Source: Herminiimonas sp. KBW02 (GTDB taxonomy: Bacteria > Pseudomonadota > Gammaproteobacteria > Burkholderiales > Burkholderiaceae_D). From it: a stretch of 64,000 nt of DNA. Position numbers and translations under genes: made by a program. Of the stretch, positions 47,550 to 57,775 are shown piece after piece (the stretch's first letter is position 1; every line of letters starts with the position of its first letter). The notes below the pieces were generated by a model, which saw nothing but the letters and a program-made list of their open reading frames with translations, ran no database searches and had not been told where the DNA came from. The stretch is taken from assembly GCF_003852535.1 (NCBI RefSeq), contig NZ_QAJP01000008.1:192013-256012 (forward strand), written 5' to 3'.

Positions 47550-50132
47550 TTACATCTTTTTGGTGAACACCAGTTCGCCATCTCTCACATCAAGCGAAAT
47601 CACATCCTTGGGACCAAACTTCCCTTCCAGGATAGCCTTGGACAAAGGATTTTCGATCTGCTGCTGGATCGCACGTTTCAGGGGGCGTGCGCCATACACA
47701 GGATCGAATCCGGCTTCTGCGATTTTCTGCAAAGCGTCTTCGCTCACGTCCATGGACATATCCATGCGTGCCAGGCGTTGCTCCAGCACTTGCAACTGGA
47801 TCTTCGCAATCGAACCGATGTTCTTCTCATCCAGTGCATGGAAGACCACGATTTCATCGATACGGTTGATGAACTCAGGACGGAAATGACCTTGCACTTC
47901 CGCCATGACGGCCATCTTGATCAGCGCAGGCTCATTGCCTTCCATAGCCTGGATCTTGTGCGAACCAAGGTTGGAAGTCATGACGATTACGGTATTCTTG
48001 AAGTCCACCGTACGTCCCTGTCCGTCCGTCATACGACCATCATCCAGCACCTGCAGCAAGACGTTGAAGACATCCGGATGCGCCTTCTCGATTTCATCGA
48101 GCAGGATCACCGAGTATGGCTTGCGACGTACCGCTTCGGTCAGATAACCACCTTCTTCGTAACCGACATAACCTGGTGGTGCACCGATCAGACGTGCGAC
48201 CGAATGCTTCTCCATGAATTCACTCATGTCGATACGTATCAGCGACTCCTCGGTATCGAACATGAACGAAGCCAGGGCTTTACACAGTTCGGTTTTACCG
48301 ACACCGGTAGGCCCGAGGAACATGAACGAACCATAAGGCCGATCAGGATCACCAAGACCTGCACGCGAACGACGGATCGCATCGGAAACCGCAACGATGG
48401 CTTCATGCTGGCCGACCACGCGTTTATGCAGCGCATCTTCCATCTGCAATAACTTCTCGCGCTCGCCCGTCATCATGCGCGAGACCGGAATACCGGTAGC
48501 ACGCGACACGACTTCCGCGATTTCTTCCGCACCGACCTGAGTGCGCACTAGTTGCGGCTTGCCGCCGGATACTTCGCCTTTAACGGCATTCTTCAGTTGC
48601 GCTTCCAGTTGTGGCAAGGTGCTGTACTGCAGTTCCGAGACACGCTGCCAATCGCTCTTGCGCGTTGCCTCTTCCATCTGCAGACGGACTTTTTCAATTT
48701 CTTCCTTGATCTGCTGGCTGCCCTGGGCAGACGATTTTTCCGCTTTCCAGATTTCTTCCAGATCGGCGTACTCACGCCCCAAACGATCGATTTCTTCCTC
48801 GATCAGGGCCAGGCGTTTTTGTGAAGCTTCATCTTTTTCTTTCTTGATCGCTTCACGTTCGATCTTCAACTGGATGACGCGACGATCCAGCTTATCCATT
48901 ACTTCAGGTTTGGAATCGAGTTCGATCTTGATCTTGGATGCTGCTTCATCGATCAAATCAATCGCCTTATCCGGCAGGAAGCGGTCAGTGATATAGCGAT
49001 GTGACAATTCAGCCGCCGCGACAATCGCCGGATCGGTGATGTCTACGCCATGATGCAACTCATACTTTTCCTGCAAGCCACGCAGGATAGCGATGGTTGC
49101 TTCCACGCTTGGTTCAGCCACGATGATTTTCTGGAAGCGACGTTCCAGTGCAGCATCTTTCTCGATGTATTTGCGGTATTCATCCAGCGTGGTCGCGCCT
49201 ACGCAATGCAGCTCACCACGTGCCAATGCAGGCTTGAGCATATTGCCGGCATCCATCGCACCTTCGGCCTTGCCTGCGCCAACCAGCGTATGCATTTCAT
49301 CGATGAAGACGATGGTCTGACCTTCATCTTCGGCCAGCTCGGTCAGAACTGCTTTCAGACGCTCTTCGAATTCGCCGCGATACTTGGCACCTGCCAGCAG
49401 CGACGCCATATCCAGCGACAGCACGCGCTTGCCTTTCAGGCTATCCGGTACTTCACCGTTGACGATACGTTGCGCCAGGCCTTCGACGATGGCGGTTTTA
49501 CCAACACCAGGTTCGCCAATCAGGACCGGATTGTTTTTCGAGCGGCGTTGCAATACCTGGATCGCGCGACGGATCTCGTCGTCACGACCGATAACCGGAT
49601 CCAGCTTGCCGATACGGGCACGTTCGGTCAGATCCAGCGTGTATTTTTTCAGGGCTTCGCGCTGGCCTTCGCCATCTGCCGAATCCACTTTTGAACTGCC
49701 ACGCACGGCCTTAATTGCGGCTTCCAGCGCTTTGCGCGTCAGGCCGTTTTCACGTGCAATTTTGCCGGCTTCCGATTTGTCTTCGGTCAGCGCCAGCAAG
49801 ACCATTTCGGTAGCGATGAACTGGTCGCCGTGCAGTTGCGACTCTTTGTCAGCCAGGTTCAGCAGCGAGCTGAGATCCCGCCCTATCTGTACTTCACCGC
49901 CGTTGCCGGAAACCTTGGGCAGGCGATCCAGTGCGCTGCGCAGCGCGGTGGTCATGCCATTGATGTTGGCACCGGCACGCTGCAACAGCGAACGCGTGCT
50001 GCTGTCATCCTGACTTAACAGGGCGACCAGTACGTGTATCGGTTCTATATATTGATTGTCGTTACCGACTGCATGGCTTTGCGCATCAGCGAGCGCTTCC
50101 TGCAGCTTGGTAGTTAGTTTATCGAGACGCAT
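47550..50132 (-). CDS. clpB: ClpB disaggregase
   Basis: Hexameric AAA+ chaperone that rescues aggregated proteins with DnaK. The 860 residues comprise the N-domain (about 1-145), the first AAA+ module with Walker A GEPGVGKT (about 206), a coiled-coil middle domain (about 410-520) and the second module with GPTGVGKTE (about 605), [20 protein letters not shown] and [12 protein letters not shown]. Both Walker B and sensor residues look intact. It is transcribed from a sigma-32 type promoter just upstream. Confidence 0.98.
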   Translation of the reverse strand: MRLDKLTTKLQEALADAQSHAVGNDNQYIEPIHVLVALLSQDDSSTRSLLQRAGANINGMTTALRSALDRLPKVSGNGGEVQIGRDLSSLLNLADKESQLHGDQFIATEMVLLALTEDKSEAGKIARENGLTRKALEAAIKAVRGSSKVDSADGEGQREALKKYTLDLTERARIGKLDPVIGRDDEIRRAIQVLQRRSKNNPVLIGEPGVGKTAIVEGLAQRIVNGEVPDSLKGKRVLSLDMASLLAGAKYRGEFEERLKAVLTELAEDEGQTIVFIDEMHTLVGAGKAEGAMDAGNMLKPALARGELHCVGATTLDEYRKYIEKDAALERRFQKIIVAEPSVEATIAILRGLQEKYELHHGVDITDPAIVAAAELSHRYITDRFLPDKAIDLIDEAASKIKIELDSKPEVMDKLDRRVIQLKIEREAIKKEKDEASQKRLALIEEEIDRLGREYADLEEIWKAEKSSAQGSQQIKEEIEKVRLQMEEATRKSDWQRVSELQYSTLPQLEAQLKNAVKGEVSGGKPQLVRTQVGAEEIAEVVSRATGIPVSRMMTGEREKLLQMEDALHKRVVGQHEAIVAVSDAIRRSRAGLGDPDRPYGSFMFLGPTGVGKTELCKALASFMFDTEESLIRIDMSEFMEKHSVARLIGAPPGYVGYEEGGYLTEAVRRKPYSVILLDEIEKAHPDVFNVLLQVLDDGRMTDGQGRTVDFKNTVIVMTSNLGSHKIQAMEGNEPALIKMAVMAEVQGHFRPEFINRIDEIVVFHALDEKNIGSIAKIQLQVLEQRLARMDMSMDVSEDALQKIAEAGFDPVYGARPLKRAIQQQIENPLSKAILEGKFGPKDVISLDVRDGELVFTKKM

Positions 50133-50169
50133 TGCATACTCTCCAAAGAAGAATTCATTAATGGAAAGA

Positions 50170-50197
50170 AAATTGGGTCAAGCAACTACTTTTCAAG
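50170..50197 (-). promoter_or_regulatory. Sigma-32 (heat-shock) promoter of clpB
   Basis: On the complement CTTGAAA (50191-50197) is followed after 13 bases by CCCAATTT (50170-50177). This matches the sigma-32 consensus CTTGAAA-N13-15-CCCCATNT at nearly every position and lies about 40 nt upstream of the clpB start. Confidence 0.88.
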
Positions 50198-50340
50198 CGG
50201 GAGATGGTGGAATAGCTGTAATAAGCCCGCAGTATGGCCCCAAATGGGCAGAAATCGTGGAAAAAGACGCGATATCAGGTGATACAGCTGCAATCAGATT
50301 CCAGGCCAGTCCAAACGCGGCTGGCAGCGTCCATAGTAGT

Positions 50341-50715
50341 CTATGCCGCGAATGCGCGGTAGGTGGCAAAACCGGCAATACAGCAGGCGATCGAGCCAAC
50401 TAGGTGCAGCGTGGTATGCGCCAGTGCCCACATATAATCACCGCGCTGCAGTAGCAGCACAGCTTCGGCCGAGAAGGTAGAGAAAGTTGTCAGGCCGCCG
50501 AGGAAACCGGTGATGGCAAACAGGCGCCATTCCGGCGGCACGCCCGGATGGCCGCTGAAGAAGGCAACCGCCAGACCGATCAGATAACCGCCGATCAGGT
50601 TGGCCACCAGCGTACCTAGGGGTACGAAATTATTGACTGCATTGAACCAGAGACCCAGCCCCCACCGCAGCCATGCCCCCAGTGCTGCACCGAGGCCGAC
50701 TGCGAGCCAGCTCAC
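50341..50715 (-). CDS. crcB: Fluoride ion channel FluC/CrcB
   Basis: Small dual-topology inner-membrane channel that expels fluoride. The 124 residues have four membrane helices, [12 protein letters not shown] in the second, and the signature [17 protein letters not shown] with the Phe-box and Ser/Thr pore residues. Its start overlaps the moaE stop by four bases (ATGA), so it is translated with the molybdopterin genes. A fluoride riboswitch is not present upstream because that sequence is moaE coding. It appears to be a single full-length FluC, assumed to work as a dimer. Confidence 0.94.
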   Translation of the reverse strand: MSWLAVGLGAALGAWLRWGLGLWFNAVNNFVPLGTLVANLIGGYLIGLAVAFFSGHPGVPPEWRLFAITGFLGGLTTFSTFSAEAVLLLQRGDYMWALAHTTLHLVGSIACCIAGFATYRAFAA

Positions 50716-51191
50716 TTGCCTGCTCCTGTCGCAGTGTCAGGCAGCTTCCATTTGGCTAATGCGGTGTCGTCGGTGGTACGGGCATCAACCCAGCGCGCGC
50801 CTTGTGGAGTTTGCTCTTTCTTCCAGAACGGCGCGTCGGTTTTCAGGTAATCGATGATGAATTCGCAAGCGGAAAACGCCTCACCGCGATGCGCAGAAGT
50901 AACCGCAACCAGCACGATTTGCTCGAGCGGCAGCAAAGGTCCGATGCGATGGATCACCAGCGCATCAAAGATCGGCCAGCGTGCCTTCGCCTGCTCAACG
51001 ATGTTTTGCAAGGCTTTTTCCGTCATGCCGGGATAATGTTCCAGCTCCATTTCGGCCACGCTGGAGCCATCATTCATGTCGCGTACAGTACCGATAAAGG
51101 TTACGACTGCGCCGACCTGCGGACTATTTGCGCGCAAGGCAGCGACTTCCTGGCTGACATCAAAATCTTCGGTTTGTACACGTACTGGCAT
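50712..51191 (-). CDS. moaE: Molybdopterin synthase catalytic subunit MoaE
   Basis: Large subunit that inserts two sulfurs from MoaD-thiocarboxylate into precursor Z. The 159 residues show [46 protein letters not shown] and [26 protein letters not shown], with the active-site Lys in the last. It follows moaD by 18 nt. Its C-terminus ends with a Thr-rich stretch after the family core. Confidence 0.97.
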   Translation of the reverse strand: MPVRVQTEDFDVSQEVAALRANSPQVGAVVTFIGTVRDMNDGSSVAEMELEHYPGMTEKALQNIVEQAKARWPIFDALVIHRIGPLLPLEQIVLVAVTSAHRGEAFSACEFIIDYLKTDAPFWKKEQTPQGARWVDARTTDDTALAKWKLPDTATGAGK

Positions 51192-51209
51192 CTGCTCTGC
51201 TCCGTCTGA

Positions 51210-51467
51210 TCAGCCGCCGGTTACCGGAGGGAAGAAAGCGACTTCACTGCCGTCTTCAATTGCGGTGTCAGCACCTGTCATTTCCTGATTGTAAGCCATG
51301 CGCAGGGGGCGGCTGTCCGCCAGTGCTTCAGCCCAGACGCCGCCGCGTTCACGCAGGAAGGCGCGCACATCGCCGACGGTTTTAACGGTGGCAGGCACGG
51401 TGACTGATTCTTGCGCCACCTTCAGCGCTTCACGTACGCTGGCAAAAAAACGAAGTTGAATATTCAT
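51210..51467 (-). CDS. moaD: Molybdopterin synthase sulfur-carrier subunit MoaD
   Basis: Ubiquitin-fold sulfur carrier that forms a thiocarboxylate at its C-terminal Gly-Gly. The 85 residues end FFPPVTGG, exactly the functional tail, and begin with IQLRFFASVREALK, the MoaD pattern. It starts 7 nt after moeA and 18 nt before moaE. Confidence 0.96.
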   Translation of the reverse strand: MNIQLRFFASVREALKVAQESVTVPATVKTVGDVRAFLRERGGVWAEALADSRPLRMAYNQEMTGADTAIEDGSEVAFFPPVTGG

Positions 51468-51474
51468 ATCACTA

Positions 51475-52716
51475 TCAGTACATCAAATCGCTGAATGAAA
51501 TAAAGCGCACGGTATCGCCAGCCGCTATCGTCTTGCCCGGCGGATGATCGATCAGGCCGTCGCCCCACACGGTAGAAGTCAATACACCGGAACTCTGGTT
51601 AGGGAATAAATCGAGGCCACCTTCGGCATTAATCTTCGCACGCAGGAACTCATTGCGCTTGTCGGCTTTGTTCAGGTTGAAATCGGCGCGCATCGGATAG
51701 ACCTTGGGCCGCACGTTGTCCACACCTTGCAGACGCAAGATAAATGGTCGCACAAACAGCATGAAGGTGACGAAACTCGACACCGGATTGCCCGGCAAAC
51801 CGAGGAAGTAGGCGGTACCAGTCTTGGCGCCACGATGCACTTCTCCGAATGCCAGCGGCTTGCCCGGTTTGACGGCTATCTGCCACATATTCAAATGGCC
51901 TTCGGCTTCGACCGCAGGCTTGATGTGATCTTCTTCACCGACAGAAACCCCACCGGAAGTAATGATCAGGTCATTTTCAGCTGCGGCACGGCGCAAGGTA
52001 TCGCGCGTTGCGGCCAGCGTATCCGGCACGATACCGAAATCGCTGATGTCGCAACCGAGGTTTTCCAGCAGGCCACGCAGCGTAAAGCGGTTGGAATTAT
52101 AGATAGCGCCTGGTTTCAGCACTTCGCCCGGCATCGCCAGTTCATCACCGGTAAAGAAAACAGCAACGCGCAGCTTGCGCACCACCGGCAATTGCGCCAG
52201 ACCCACCGAAGCTGCCAGACCCAGTTCCTGCGCCCGCAAGCGCTGACCTGCAGTCAGGATGGTGCTGCCAGCACGGATATCTTCACCGGCACGACGTATC
52301 CATTCGCCCGAGACTGGACTGTGTTTAACCGTTACCAGATCGCCGTCCGCATCCTTGGATGCTACGCACACTTCCTGCATAACAACCGCATCAGCGCCTT
52401 GCGGAATCATGGCGCCGGTAAAAATGCGCGCGGCACATCCGGCTGCCAAAGGCTGGCCGACATGTCCGGCAGGAATACGCTGACTGACGCGCAAGACCGC
52501 TGTACCACTGGCGCAATCGGCTGCACGCACAGCGTAACCATCCATCGACGTGTTATCGACTGGCGGCACATTCAGTTGCGACTCCTGTGCGACGGCCAGG
52601 ATGCGACCATTCGCATCCAGCGTAGCCAGGGTTTCAGTCTCGGTAATTTTTTGGGCGGAGGAAAGCAGGAAGTCGAGGGCTTCGGCCACACTCAACATCG
52701 GTTTAGGTTCACTCAT
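51475..52716 (-). CDS. moeA: Molybdopterin molybdenumtransferase MoeA
   Basis: Inserts molybdate into adenylylated molybdopterin. The 413 residues contain NVPPVDNTSMDGYAVRAAD (about 50-67), GDELAMPGE, the MoaB-like nucleotide motif ITSGGVSVGEEDHIKP (about 255) and FLGLPGNPVSSFVTF. It is upstream of moaD, moaE and crcB in one closely packed unit. Confidence 0.96.
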   Translation of the reverse strand: MSEPKPMLSVAEALDFLLSSAQKITETETLATLDANGRILAVAQESQLNVPPVDNTSMDGYAVRAADCASGTAVLRVSQRIPAGHVGQPLAAGCAARIFTGAMIPQGADAVVMQEVCVASKDADGDLVTVKHSPVSGEWIRRAGEDIRAGSTILTAGQRLRAQELGLAASVGLAQLPVVRKLRVAVFFTGDELAMPGEVLKPGAIYNSNRFTLRGLLENLGCDISDFGIVPDTLAATRDTLRRAAAENDLIITSGGVSVGEEDHIKPAVEAEGHLNMWQIAVKPGKPLAFGEVHRGAKTGTAYFLGLPGNPVSSFVTFMLFVRPFILRLQGVDNVRPKVYPMRADFNLNKADKRNEFLRAKINAEGGLDLFPNQSSGVLTSTVWGDGLIDHPPGKTIAAGDTVRFISFSDLMY

Positions 52717-52794
52717 GCTGGGCTCGCTAATGGTTCATAGGACGATAGTAAGCGGAAACATTGCATTCCGCTTGCCCTGTCGATTGCCGCGCTC

Positions 52795-52820
52795 GGTCTG
52801 TAATCCCGGTATTACAGACC
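52795..52820. repeat. Inverted repeat overlapping the thrC stop codon
   Basis: GGTCTGTAAT (52795-52804) and ATTACAGACC (52811-52820) form a perfect 10-bp dyad with a 6-base centre. The 3' half contains the thrC stop. No U-run follows, so it is not a standard terminator. Confidence 0.5.
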
Positions 52821-54272
52821 TGTATGCGTAGCGATGAAGCTCTTCATCTGGTTAACATCCGCAGGCATGACTTCAAAACGCTGCGGCAAGTCTTCAATAT
52901 TTTCAAAACCGGCCGGGCGGTCAGCATCACGTCCCAGCGCTTCGCGTATGGTTTCGTTGAACTTGGCCGGCAATGCCGTTTCCAGCACGATCATGGTGAC
53001 ACCCGGCGTCAGGTGCTCACGTGCAACTTTGACGCCATCTGCAGTATGCGTGTCTATCATCAGGTCGTACTTGTTCTGCAGGTCGCGGATGGTAGCGACA
53101 CGATCGCTGTGCGTCGATTTGCCGGAAGCAAAACCAAACTTCGCAATATTCTTGAACTCATCTCCGTCGCTGCCCGGTTTGCCGGACAGATCAAAGCCGC
53201 CATGCGTTTCCACTTTCTGGAACAAGGCACGCACACGATCGCCATCACGATTGAGCAGGTCATAGACGAAGCGCTCGAAGTTGGACGCCTTGCTGATATC
53301 CATACTCGGGCTGGTGGTGTGATAAGTCTCAGCCGATTTACGTACGCGATACACACCGGTGCGGAAGAACTCATCCAGCACATCGTTTTCATTGGTCGCT
53401 GCGACCAGCTTATCAATAGGCAAGCCCATCATGCGTGCGATATGGCCTGCGCAGATATTGCCAAAATTACCGGATGGTACGGTGAATGATACTTTTTGTT
53501 CGTTGCTGGTGGTCGCGCTCAGGTAACCGCGGAAGTAGTAGATCACTTGCGCCACGACGCGCGCCCAGTTGATCGAATTCACGGTACCGATTTTTTGTTG
53601 TTGCTTGAAGCTGTGATCGTTCGAAACTGCCTTGACCATATCCTGGCAATCATCGAATACGCCTTCGACCGCGATGTTGAAAATGTTCGGGTCTTGCAGG
53701 CTAAACATTTGCGCAGTCTGGAACGCACTCATTTTTTTGTGCGGCGACAGCATGAAGACACGTATGCCCTTCTTACCGCGCATCGCGTACTCGGCCGCGC
53801 TGCCGGTATCGCCGGAAGTGGCGCCAAAGATATTCAATTCGGCGTGTTGCTTGGCCAGTGTGTATTCGAACAGGTTGCCCAGCAATTGCATAGCCATGTC
53901 CTTGAAGGCCAGCGTCGGGCCGTTCGACAAGGCTTGCAATACCAGTTTGCTGCCATTCTTTTCTTCTACCGTACGCAAAGGTGTGATGCGCGCAGCTTCT
54001 TCGCCATGACGCACATTGCGATACACATCGGCGGTATAGGTTTTATGCACCAGTGCCTTAAGGTCGGCATCCGGAATATCGGTCGCGAACTTGCGCAGCA
54101 CTTCATAAGCCAGGTCGGCGTACGACAGGGTGCGCCAGGCATCCAGCTCAGCGTCACTGACCTGCGGGTAAGTCTCAGGCAGATACAAACCACCGTCAGG
54201 CGCCAGACCGCCCAGCAAAATTTCAGAAAACGACTGTGCCGGCGCCAGGCCGCGAGTGGAAATGTATTGCAT
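52812..54272 (-). CDS. thrC: Threonine synthase
   Basis: PLP enzyme that converts O-phosphohomoserine to threonine. From the ATG at 54272 (MQYISTRG) there are 486 residues, fitting proteobacterial ThrC; the open frame runs on upstream from a TTG, but that sequence is not conserved. The PLP Lys is in PTLAFKDMAMQLL (about 113). GATSGDTGSAAEYAM and SVPSGNFGN-like TVPSGNFGNICAG are conserved. No clear ribosome-binding site is seen. It follows hom by 241 nt. Confidence 0.95.
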   Translation of the reverse strand: MQYISTRGLAPAQSFSEILLGGLAPDGGLYLPETYPQVSDAELDAWRTLSYADLAYEVLRKFATDIPDADLKALVHKTYTADVYRNVRHGEEAARITPLRTVEEKNGSKLVLQALSNGPTLAFKDMAMQLLGNLFEYTLAKQHAELNIFGATSGDTGSAAEYAMRGKKGIRVFMLSPHKKMSAFQTAQMFSLQDPNIFNIAVEGVFDDCQDMVKAVSNDHSFKQQQKIGTVNSINWARVVAQVIYYFRGYLSATTSNEQKVSFTVPSGNFGNICAGHIARMMGLPIDKLVAATNENDVLDEFFRTGVYRVRKSAETYHTTSPSMDISKASNFERFVYDLLNRDGDRVRALFQKVETHGGFDLSGKPGSDGDEFKNIAKFGFASGKSTHSDRVATIRDLQNKYDLMIDTHTADGVKVAREHLTPGVTMIVLETALPAKFNETIREALGRDADRPAGFENIEDLPQRFEVMPADVNQMKSFIATHTGL

Positions 54273-54468
54273 AGAGTAATTGACTTGGTTGGTGGCCGAC
54301 TTGCTCAGGAAACAGGATGATACCTGCAAGGCAGCACATTACATACAGGGCACTATTATAGCGTCCGGAACAGGCGTAGGGAGCAGAACAGGGAGAGTTG
54401 CCCGGGGCAGGCGAGCCAATTTCGATGAAATCAGCCGAATCAGCGATAAAGTTCGGGATAAACAGACA

Positions 54469-54498
54469 CGCTGAAGCCGGATTTAGCCGGCTTCAGCG
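54469..54498 (-). repeat. Strong hairpin downstream of hom
   Basis: CGCTGAAGCCGG (54469-54480) pairs perfectly over 12 bp with CCGGCTTCAGCG (54487-54498). It lies 16 nt past the hom stop, in the hom-thrC gap, and could terminate or protect hom mRNA. It lacks a good U-run. Confidence 0.55.
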
Positions 54499-54513
54499 CT
54501 GATGACAGCAGGA

Positions 54514-55824
54514 TCAGCTCAGGTGTTCCAGGCGGATCTTGGTCACTTTGCCGATAACGGTAGGCAAGGCTTCGATTTTCTTGATCGCTGCCTCGACGTT
54601 CTTCTCTTGCGTCTGGTGCGTCAGCATGATGATGTCGGTCTGGGTTTCACCCAGCGCTGGTTCCTTTTGCAACATGGCGTCGATCGAAATCGTCGAGTCC
54701 GCCAGGATGCTGGTGACATTTGCCAACACGCCCAGTTTATCCGCCACATGCATGCGCAGGTAGTAGCTGGTAGTGACTTCCGAAATCGGCAGAATAGGCG
54801 TATCAGCCATCGCATTAGGCTGGAATGCCAGATGCGGTACGCGATGCGCTGGTTCTGCATCAGCCAGGCGGGCGATATCGACCAGATCGGCAATCACAGC
54901 CGATGCGGTAGGCTCGGCGCCTGCGCCCTTGCCATAGTACAAAGTCGCGCCAACGGCGTCGCCCTGCACCAGCACAGCATTCATCGCACCTTCGACGTTC
55001 GCGATCAGGCGCTTGGCCGGGATCAGGGTCGGATGCACGCGCAATTCGATGCCTTGCGGTGTGCGCTTGGCGATGCCGAGCAATTTGATGCGATAACCGA
55101 GTTGTTCCGCATAACGGATGTCAACTGCTTCCAGCTTGGTGATGCCTTCCACGTGTGCCTTGTCGAACTGCACCGGGATGCCGAATGCAATCGCCGACAT
55201 CAGGGTCGCCTTGTGCGCAGCGTCCACGCCTTCGATATCGAAGGTAGGATCGGCCTCGGCATAACCCAGGCGTTGCGCTTCTTTCAGAACGGTGTCGAAA
55301 TCCAGGCCCTTGTCACGCATTTCGGACAGGATGAAGTTGGTGGTGCCGTTGATGATGCCGGCGATCCATTCGATGCGGTTAGCGGTCAGACCTTCACGCA
55401 AAGCCTTGATGATAGGAATGCCGCCAGCTACTGCCGCTTCATACGCAACCATCACGCCTTTGTCTTGCGCAGCTTTGAAAATTTCATCGCCGTGGGTCGC
55501 CAGCAAAGCCTTGTTCGCAGTGACCACGTGCTTACCGTTGGCGATCGCTTTCAACACCAGGTCTTTCGCAATGCCGTAGCCACCAATCAGCTCAACCACG
55601 ATATCAATGTCAGGGTTAGAAACAAGCAGATTGCCGTCGTTCACCACTTCACAATGCGAACCAACCAATTCCTTGGCGCGTGCGACATCCAGATCGGCCA
55701 CCATCACGATTTCAATACCATGACCAGCGCGACGGGAAATTTCTTCCTGGTTACGCTTCAGAACATTGAATGTACCTGCACCGACGGTGCCGATTCCTAA
55801 CAAGCCAACTTTGATGGATTTCAT
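54514..55824 (-). CDS. hom: Homoserine dehydrogenase
   Basis: NAD(P)H-dependent reduction of aspartate semialdehyde to homoserine. The 436 residues start KVGLLGIGTVGAGTF (Rossmann). VVTANKALLATHGDEI, AGIINGTTNFILSEM and GLDFDTVLKEAQRLGYAEAD are the catalytic-domain signatures. A C-terminal ACT domain (about 350-430, YYLRMHVADKLGVLA) gives feedback control by threonine. It precedes thrC and follows the aminotransferase gene. Confidence 0.97.
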   Translation of the reverse strand: MKSIKVGLLGIGTVGAGTFNVLKRNQEEISRRAGHGIEIVMVADLDVARAKELVGSHCEVVNDGNLLVSNPDIDIVVELIGGYGIAKDLVLKAIANGKHVVTANKALLATHGDEIFKAAQDKGVMVAYEAAVAGGIPIIKALREGLTANRIEWIAGIINGTTNFILSEMRDKGLDFDTVLKEAQRLGYAEADPTFDIEGVDAAHKATLMSAIAFGIPVQFDKAHVEGITKLEAVDIRYAEQLGYRIKLLGIAKRTPQGIELRVHPTLIPAKRLIANVEGAMNAVLVQGDAVGATLYYGKGAGAEPTASAVIADLVDIARLADAEPAHRVPHLAFQPNAMADTPILPISEVTTSYYLRMHVADKLGVLANVTSILADSTISIDAMLQKEPALGETQTDIIMLTHQTQEKNVEAAIKKIEALPTVIGKVTKIRLEHLS

Positions 55825-55850
55825 AATCTCTGTATAAATAATGTCACATG

Positions 55851-55879
55851 AAAAACAGCGCTCTCCAAAACGGAGAGCG
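55851..55879 (-). terminator. Aminotransferase-gene terminator
   Basis: On the complement CGCTCTCC (55872-55879) and GGAGAGCG (55859-55866) form an 8-bp stem with a 5-nt loop, followed by CTGTTTTTC. It lies between alaA and hom, so hom may have a separate promoter. Confidence 0.75.
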
Positions 55880-55904
55880 TGGTGACTGAAATAGAGTCCG
55901 GGGC

Positions 55905-57128
55905 TTAGCCCAGGCGCTTGCGATAGCCTTCAAGGAAATGCGCGATTCGTCCGATCGCGACCGTCAGATCGTCCGAATTCGGCAAGAATACTACCCTGAA
56001 ATGGTCGGTCGTCGGGCAATTGAAGCCCGTACCCTGCACGATCAATACGCTTTCTTCTGCCAGCAATTGATGTGCGAAGTCCTGATCGTCCTTGATCGGA
56101 TACATCTTCGGATCAAGGCGCGGGAACATGTACAAGGCCGATTTAGGCTTGACGCAGGTCACACCCGGGATCTCGGTCAGCAGCTTGTGCGCGAGGTCGC
56201 GCTGGCGCAGCAAACGGCCGCCCGGTGCGACCAGATCGTTGATGCTCTGGTAACCACCCAGCGCAGTCTGAATTGCGTATTGCCCCGGCACGTTGGCGCA
56301 CAGACGCATCGAAGCCAGCATGTTCAGGCCTTCGATGTAATCACGCGCATGGCGTTTTTCACCGGAAACCACCATCCAGCCGGCGCGATAGCCGCAAGAA
56401 CGGTAGTTTTTCGACAAGCCGTTGAAGGTGATGAACAACACATCATCCGCCAGCGATGCCAGCGATGTGTGCGTGTTGCCGTCGTACAGCACCTTGTCAT
56501 AGATTTCATCTGCAAACACAATCAGTTGATGCTGACGCGCAACTTCAACGATCTGTTCCAGCAGCTCGACCGGATACAGTGCACCGGTCGGATTGTTCGG
56601 GTTGATGACGACGATCGCCTTGGTATTCGAATTGATCTTGCTCTTGATGTCTTCGATGTCCGGGAACCAGTCTGCCTGCTCATCGCAGACATAGTGCACC
56701 GGCTTGCCGCCGGACAAGCTGACTGCCGCCGTCCACAGCGGATAGTCAGGCGATGGCACCAGTACTTCGTCACCGGTATTGAGCAAGGCATTCATGCTCA
56801 TGACGATCAGCTCGGACGCACCGTTACCGAGGTAAATATCATCGATAGTCACGCCGGTAATTTTCTTTTCCTGCGTGTAGTGCATGATCGCCTTACGCGG
56901 CGCAAACAAACCTTTGGAATCCGTGTAGCCCGAGGCGTTCGACATATTGCGGATCATGTCTTGCACGATCTCGTCTGGCGCATCGAAACCGAATACGGCG
57001 AGGTTGCCGATATTCAGCTTGATAATCTTGTGACCGTCTTCTTCCATTTGCCGCGCTTTTTCGAGCACGGGGCCGCGAATGTCGTAGCAAACATCATCCA
57101 GTTTTTTCGATTTTTGAATCGGTCGCAC
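55905..57128 (-). CDS. alaA: Pyruvate-alanine aminotransferase (AlaA type)
   Basis: Class I PLP aminotransferase. The start is a GTG at 57128 with AAGGA 9 nt upstream; 407 residues. KLNIGNLAVFGFDAPDEI at the N-terminus, GASELIVMSMNALLN, VVINPNNPTGA, FADEIYDKVLYD and the PLP-Lys motif FNGLSKNYRSCGYRAGWM match AlaA of E. coli. Adjacent hom and thrC suggest a link to aspartate-family amino acids; that alaA-hom-thrC order is common in Betaproteobacteria. Confidence 0.94.
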   Translation of the reverse strand: MRPIQKSKKLDDVCYDIRGPVLEKARQMEEDGHKIIKLNIGNLAVFGFDAPDEIVQDMIRNMSNASGYTDSKGLFAPRKAIMHYTQEKKITGVTIDDIYLGNGASELIVMSMNALLNTGDEVLVPSPDYPLWTAAVSLSGGKPVHYVCDEQADWFPDIEDIKSKINSNTKAIVVINPNNPTGALYPVELLEQIVEVARQHQLIVFADEIYDKVLYDGNTHTSLASLADDVLFITFNGLSKNYRSCGYRAGWMVVSGEKRHARDYIEGLNMLASMRLCANVPGQYAIQTALGGYQSINDLVAPGGRLLRQRDLAHKLLTEIPGVTCVKPKSALYMFPRLDPKMYPIKDDQDFAHQLLAEESVLIVQGTGFNCPTTDHFRVVFLPNSDDLTVAIGRIAHFLEGYRKRLG

Positions 57129-57406
57129 AGCTACTGTTCCTTGTGAATTTCAGAACTTGTCTTTACTAAGCTCTAATTGAAACGCCTGCTCCCTGCTATC
57201 TGTAGCCGCAGAGTATAGGCCTAGGGGCAAGCGAAAAATGACGGTGGCAATGGTGCACCGCGAAAGAGATCCATTTTGCCGAAAGGAAGCGATTTTATCA
57301 ATCGATAAAGGCTGCTTTAAAGCTGAAAACGTTACAATAAGCCTTCTTTACCATCCAATTATTCGGAAACCTGCGGAAACCCGCTCCGACTCTCGACCGC
57401 CAAGCC

Positions 57407-57775
57407 ATGAAGTTACACAGCACCGCTACCCAGCAATACCAGACCGTCACCTCGTATGATGAAAATGGCATTGAAATCAATTTAATCCCATTCAATTACA
57501 GTCTGGTCGTATTACCTGAAATCAAGCCGACTGCGTGGCCGGTGACTTCGTTCGACGCGCTGACGGCAGAGAATTTCGAGCAAATCAATGCCGTCGCACC
57601 GGATGTCGTCATCCTCGGTACAGGCGCCACGCAGCGCTTCGTCCACCCACGCCTGACCGCCTCGCTCACGTCCCGCCGTATCGGCGTCGAATGCATGGAT
57701 AACCAGGCTGCCTGCCGCACCTACAACATCCTCATGGCCGAAGGCCGCAAGGTCGCACTGGCACTGATCCTGTAA
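57407..57775 (+). CDS. Mth938-domain (DUF498) protein
   Basis: A 122-residue protein of the Mth938/NDUFAF3-like family; mitochondrial relatives help assemble complex I, while the bacterial role is unknown. The fold markers are VTSFDALTAENFEQI, PDVVILGTG near residue 65, and IGVECMDNQAACRTYNILMA with ALALIL at the end. It is divergent from alaA across 278 bases and stands alone. The family is clear; I assign no function. Confidence 0.9.
   Translation: MKLHSTATQQYQTVTSYDENGIEINLIPFNYSLVVLPEIKPTAWPVTSFDALTAENFEQINAVAPDVVILGTGATQRFVHPRLTASLTSRRIGVECMDNQAACRTYNILMAEGRKVALALIL

Noticed and set aside
50133-50340. Fluoride riboswitch near crcB
   Set aside because: This gap is downstream of crcB, not upstream, and shows the clpB sigma-32 promoter. 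The crcB upstream sequence is moaE coding.
54502-55800. Long open frame antisense to hom (432 codons)
   Set aside because: The hom frame is fully explained by conserved motifs. The antisense product is His/Gln/Arg-rich with no family features.
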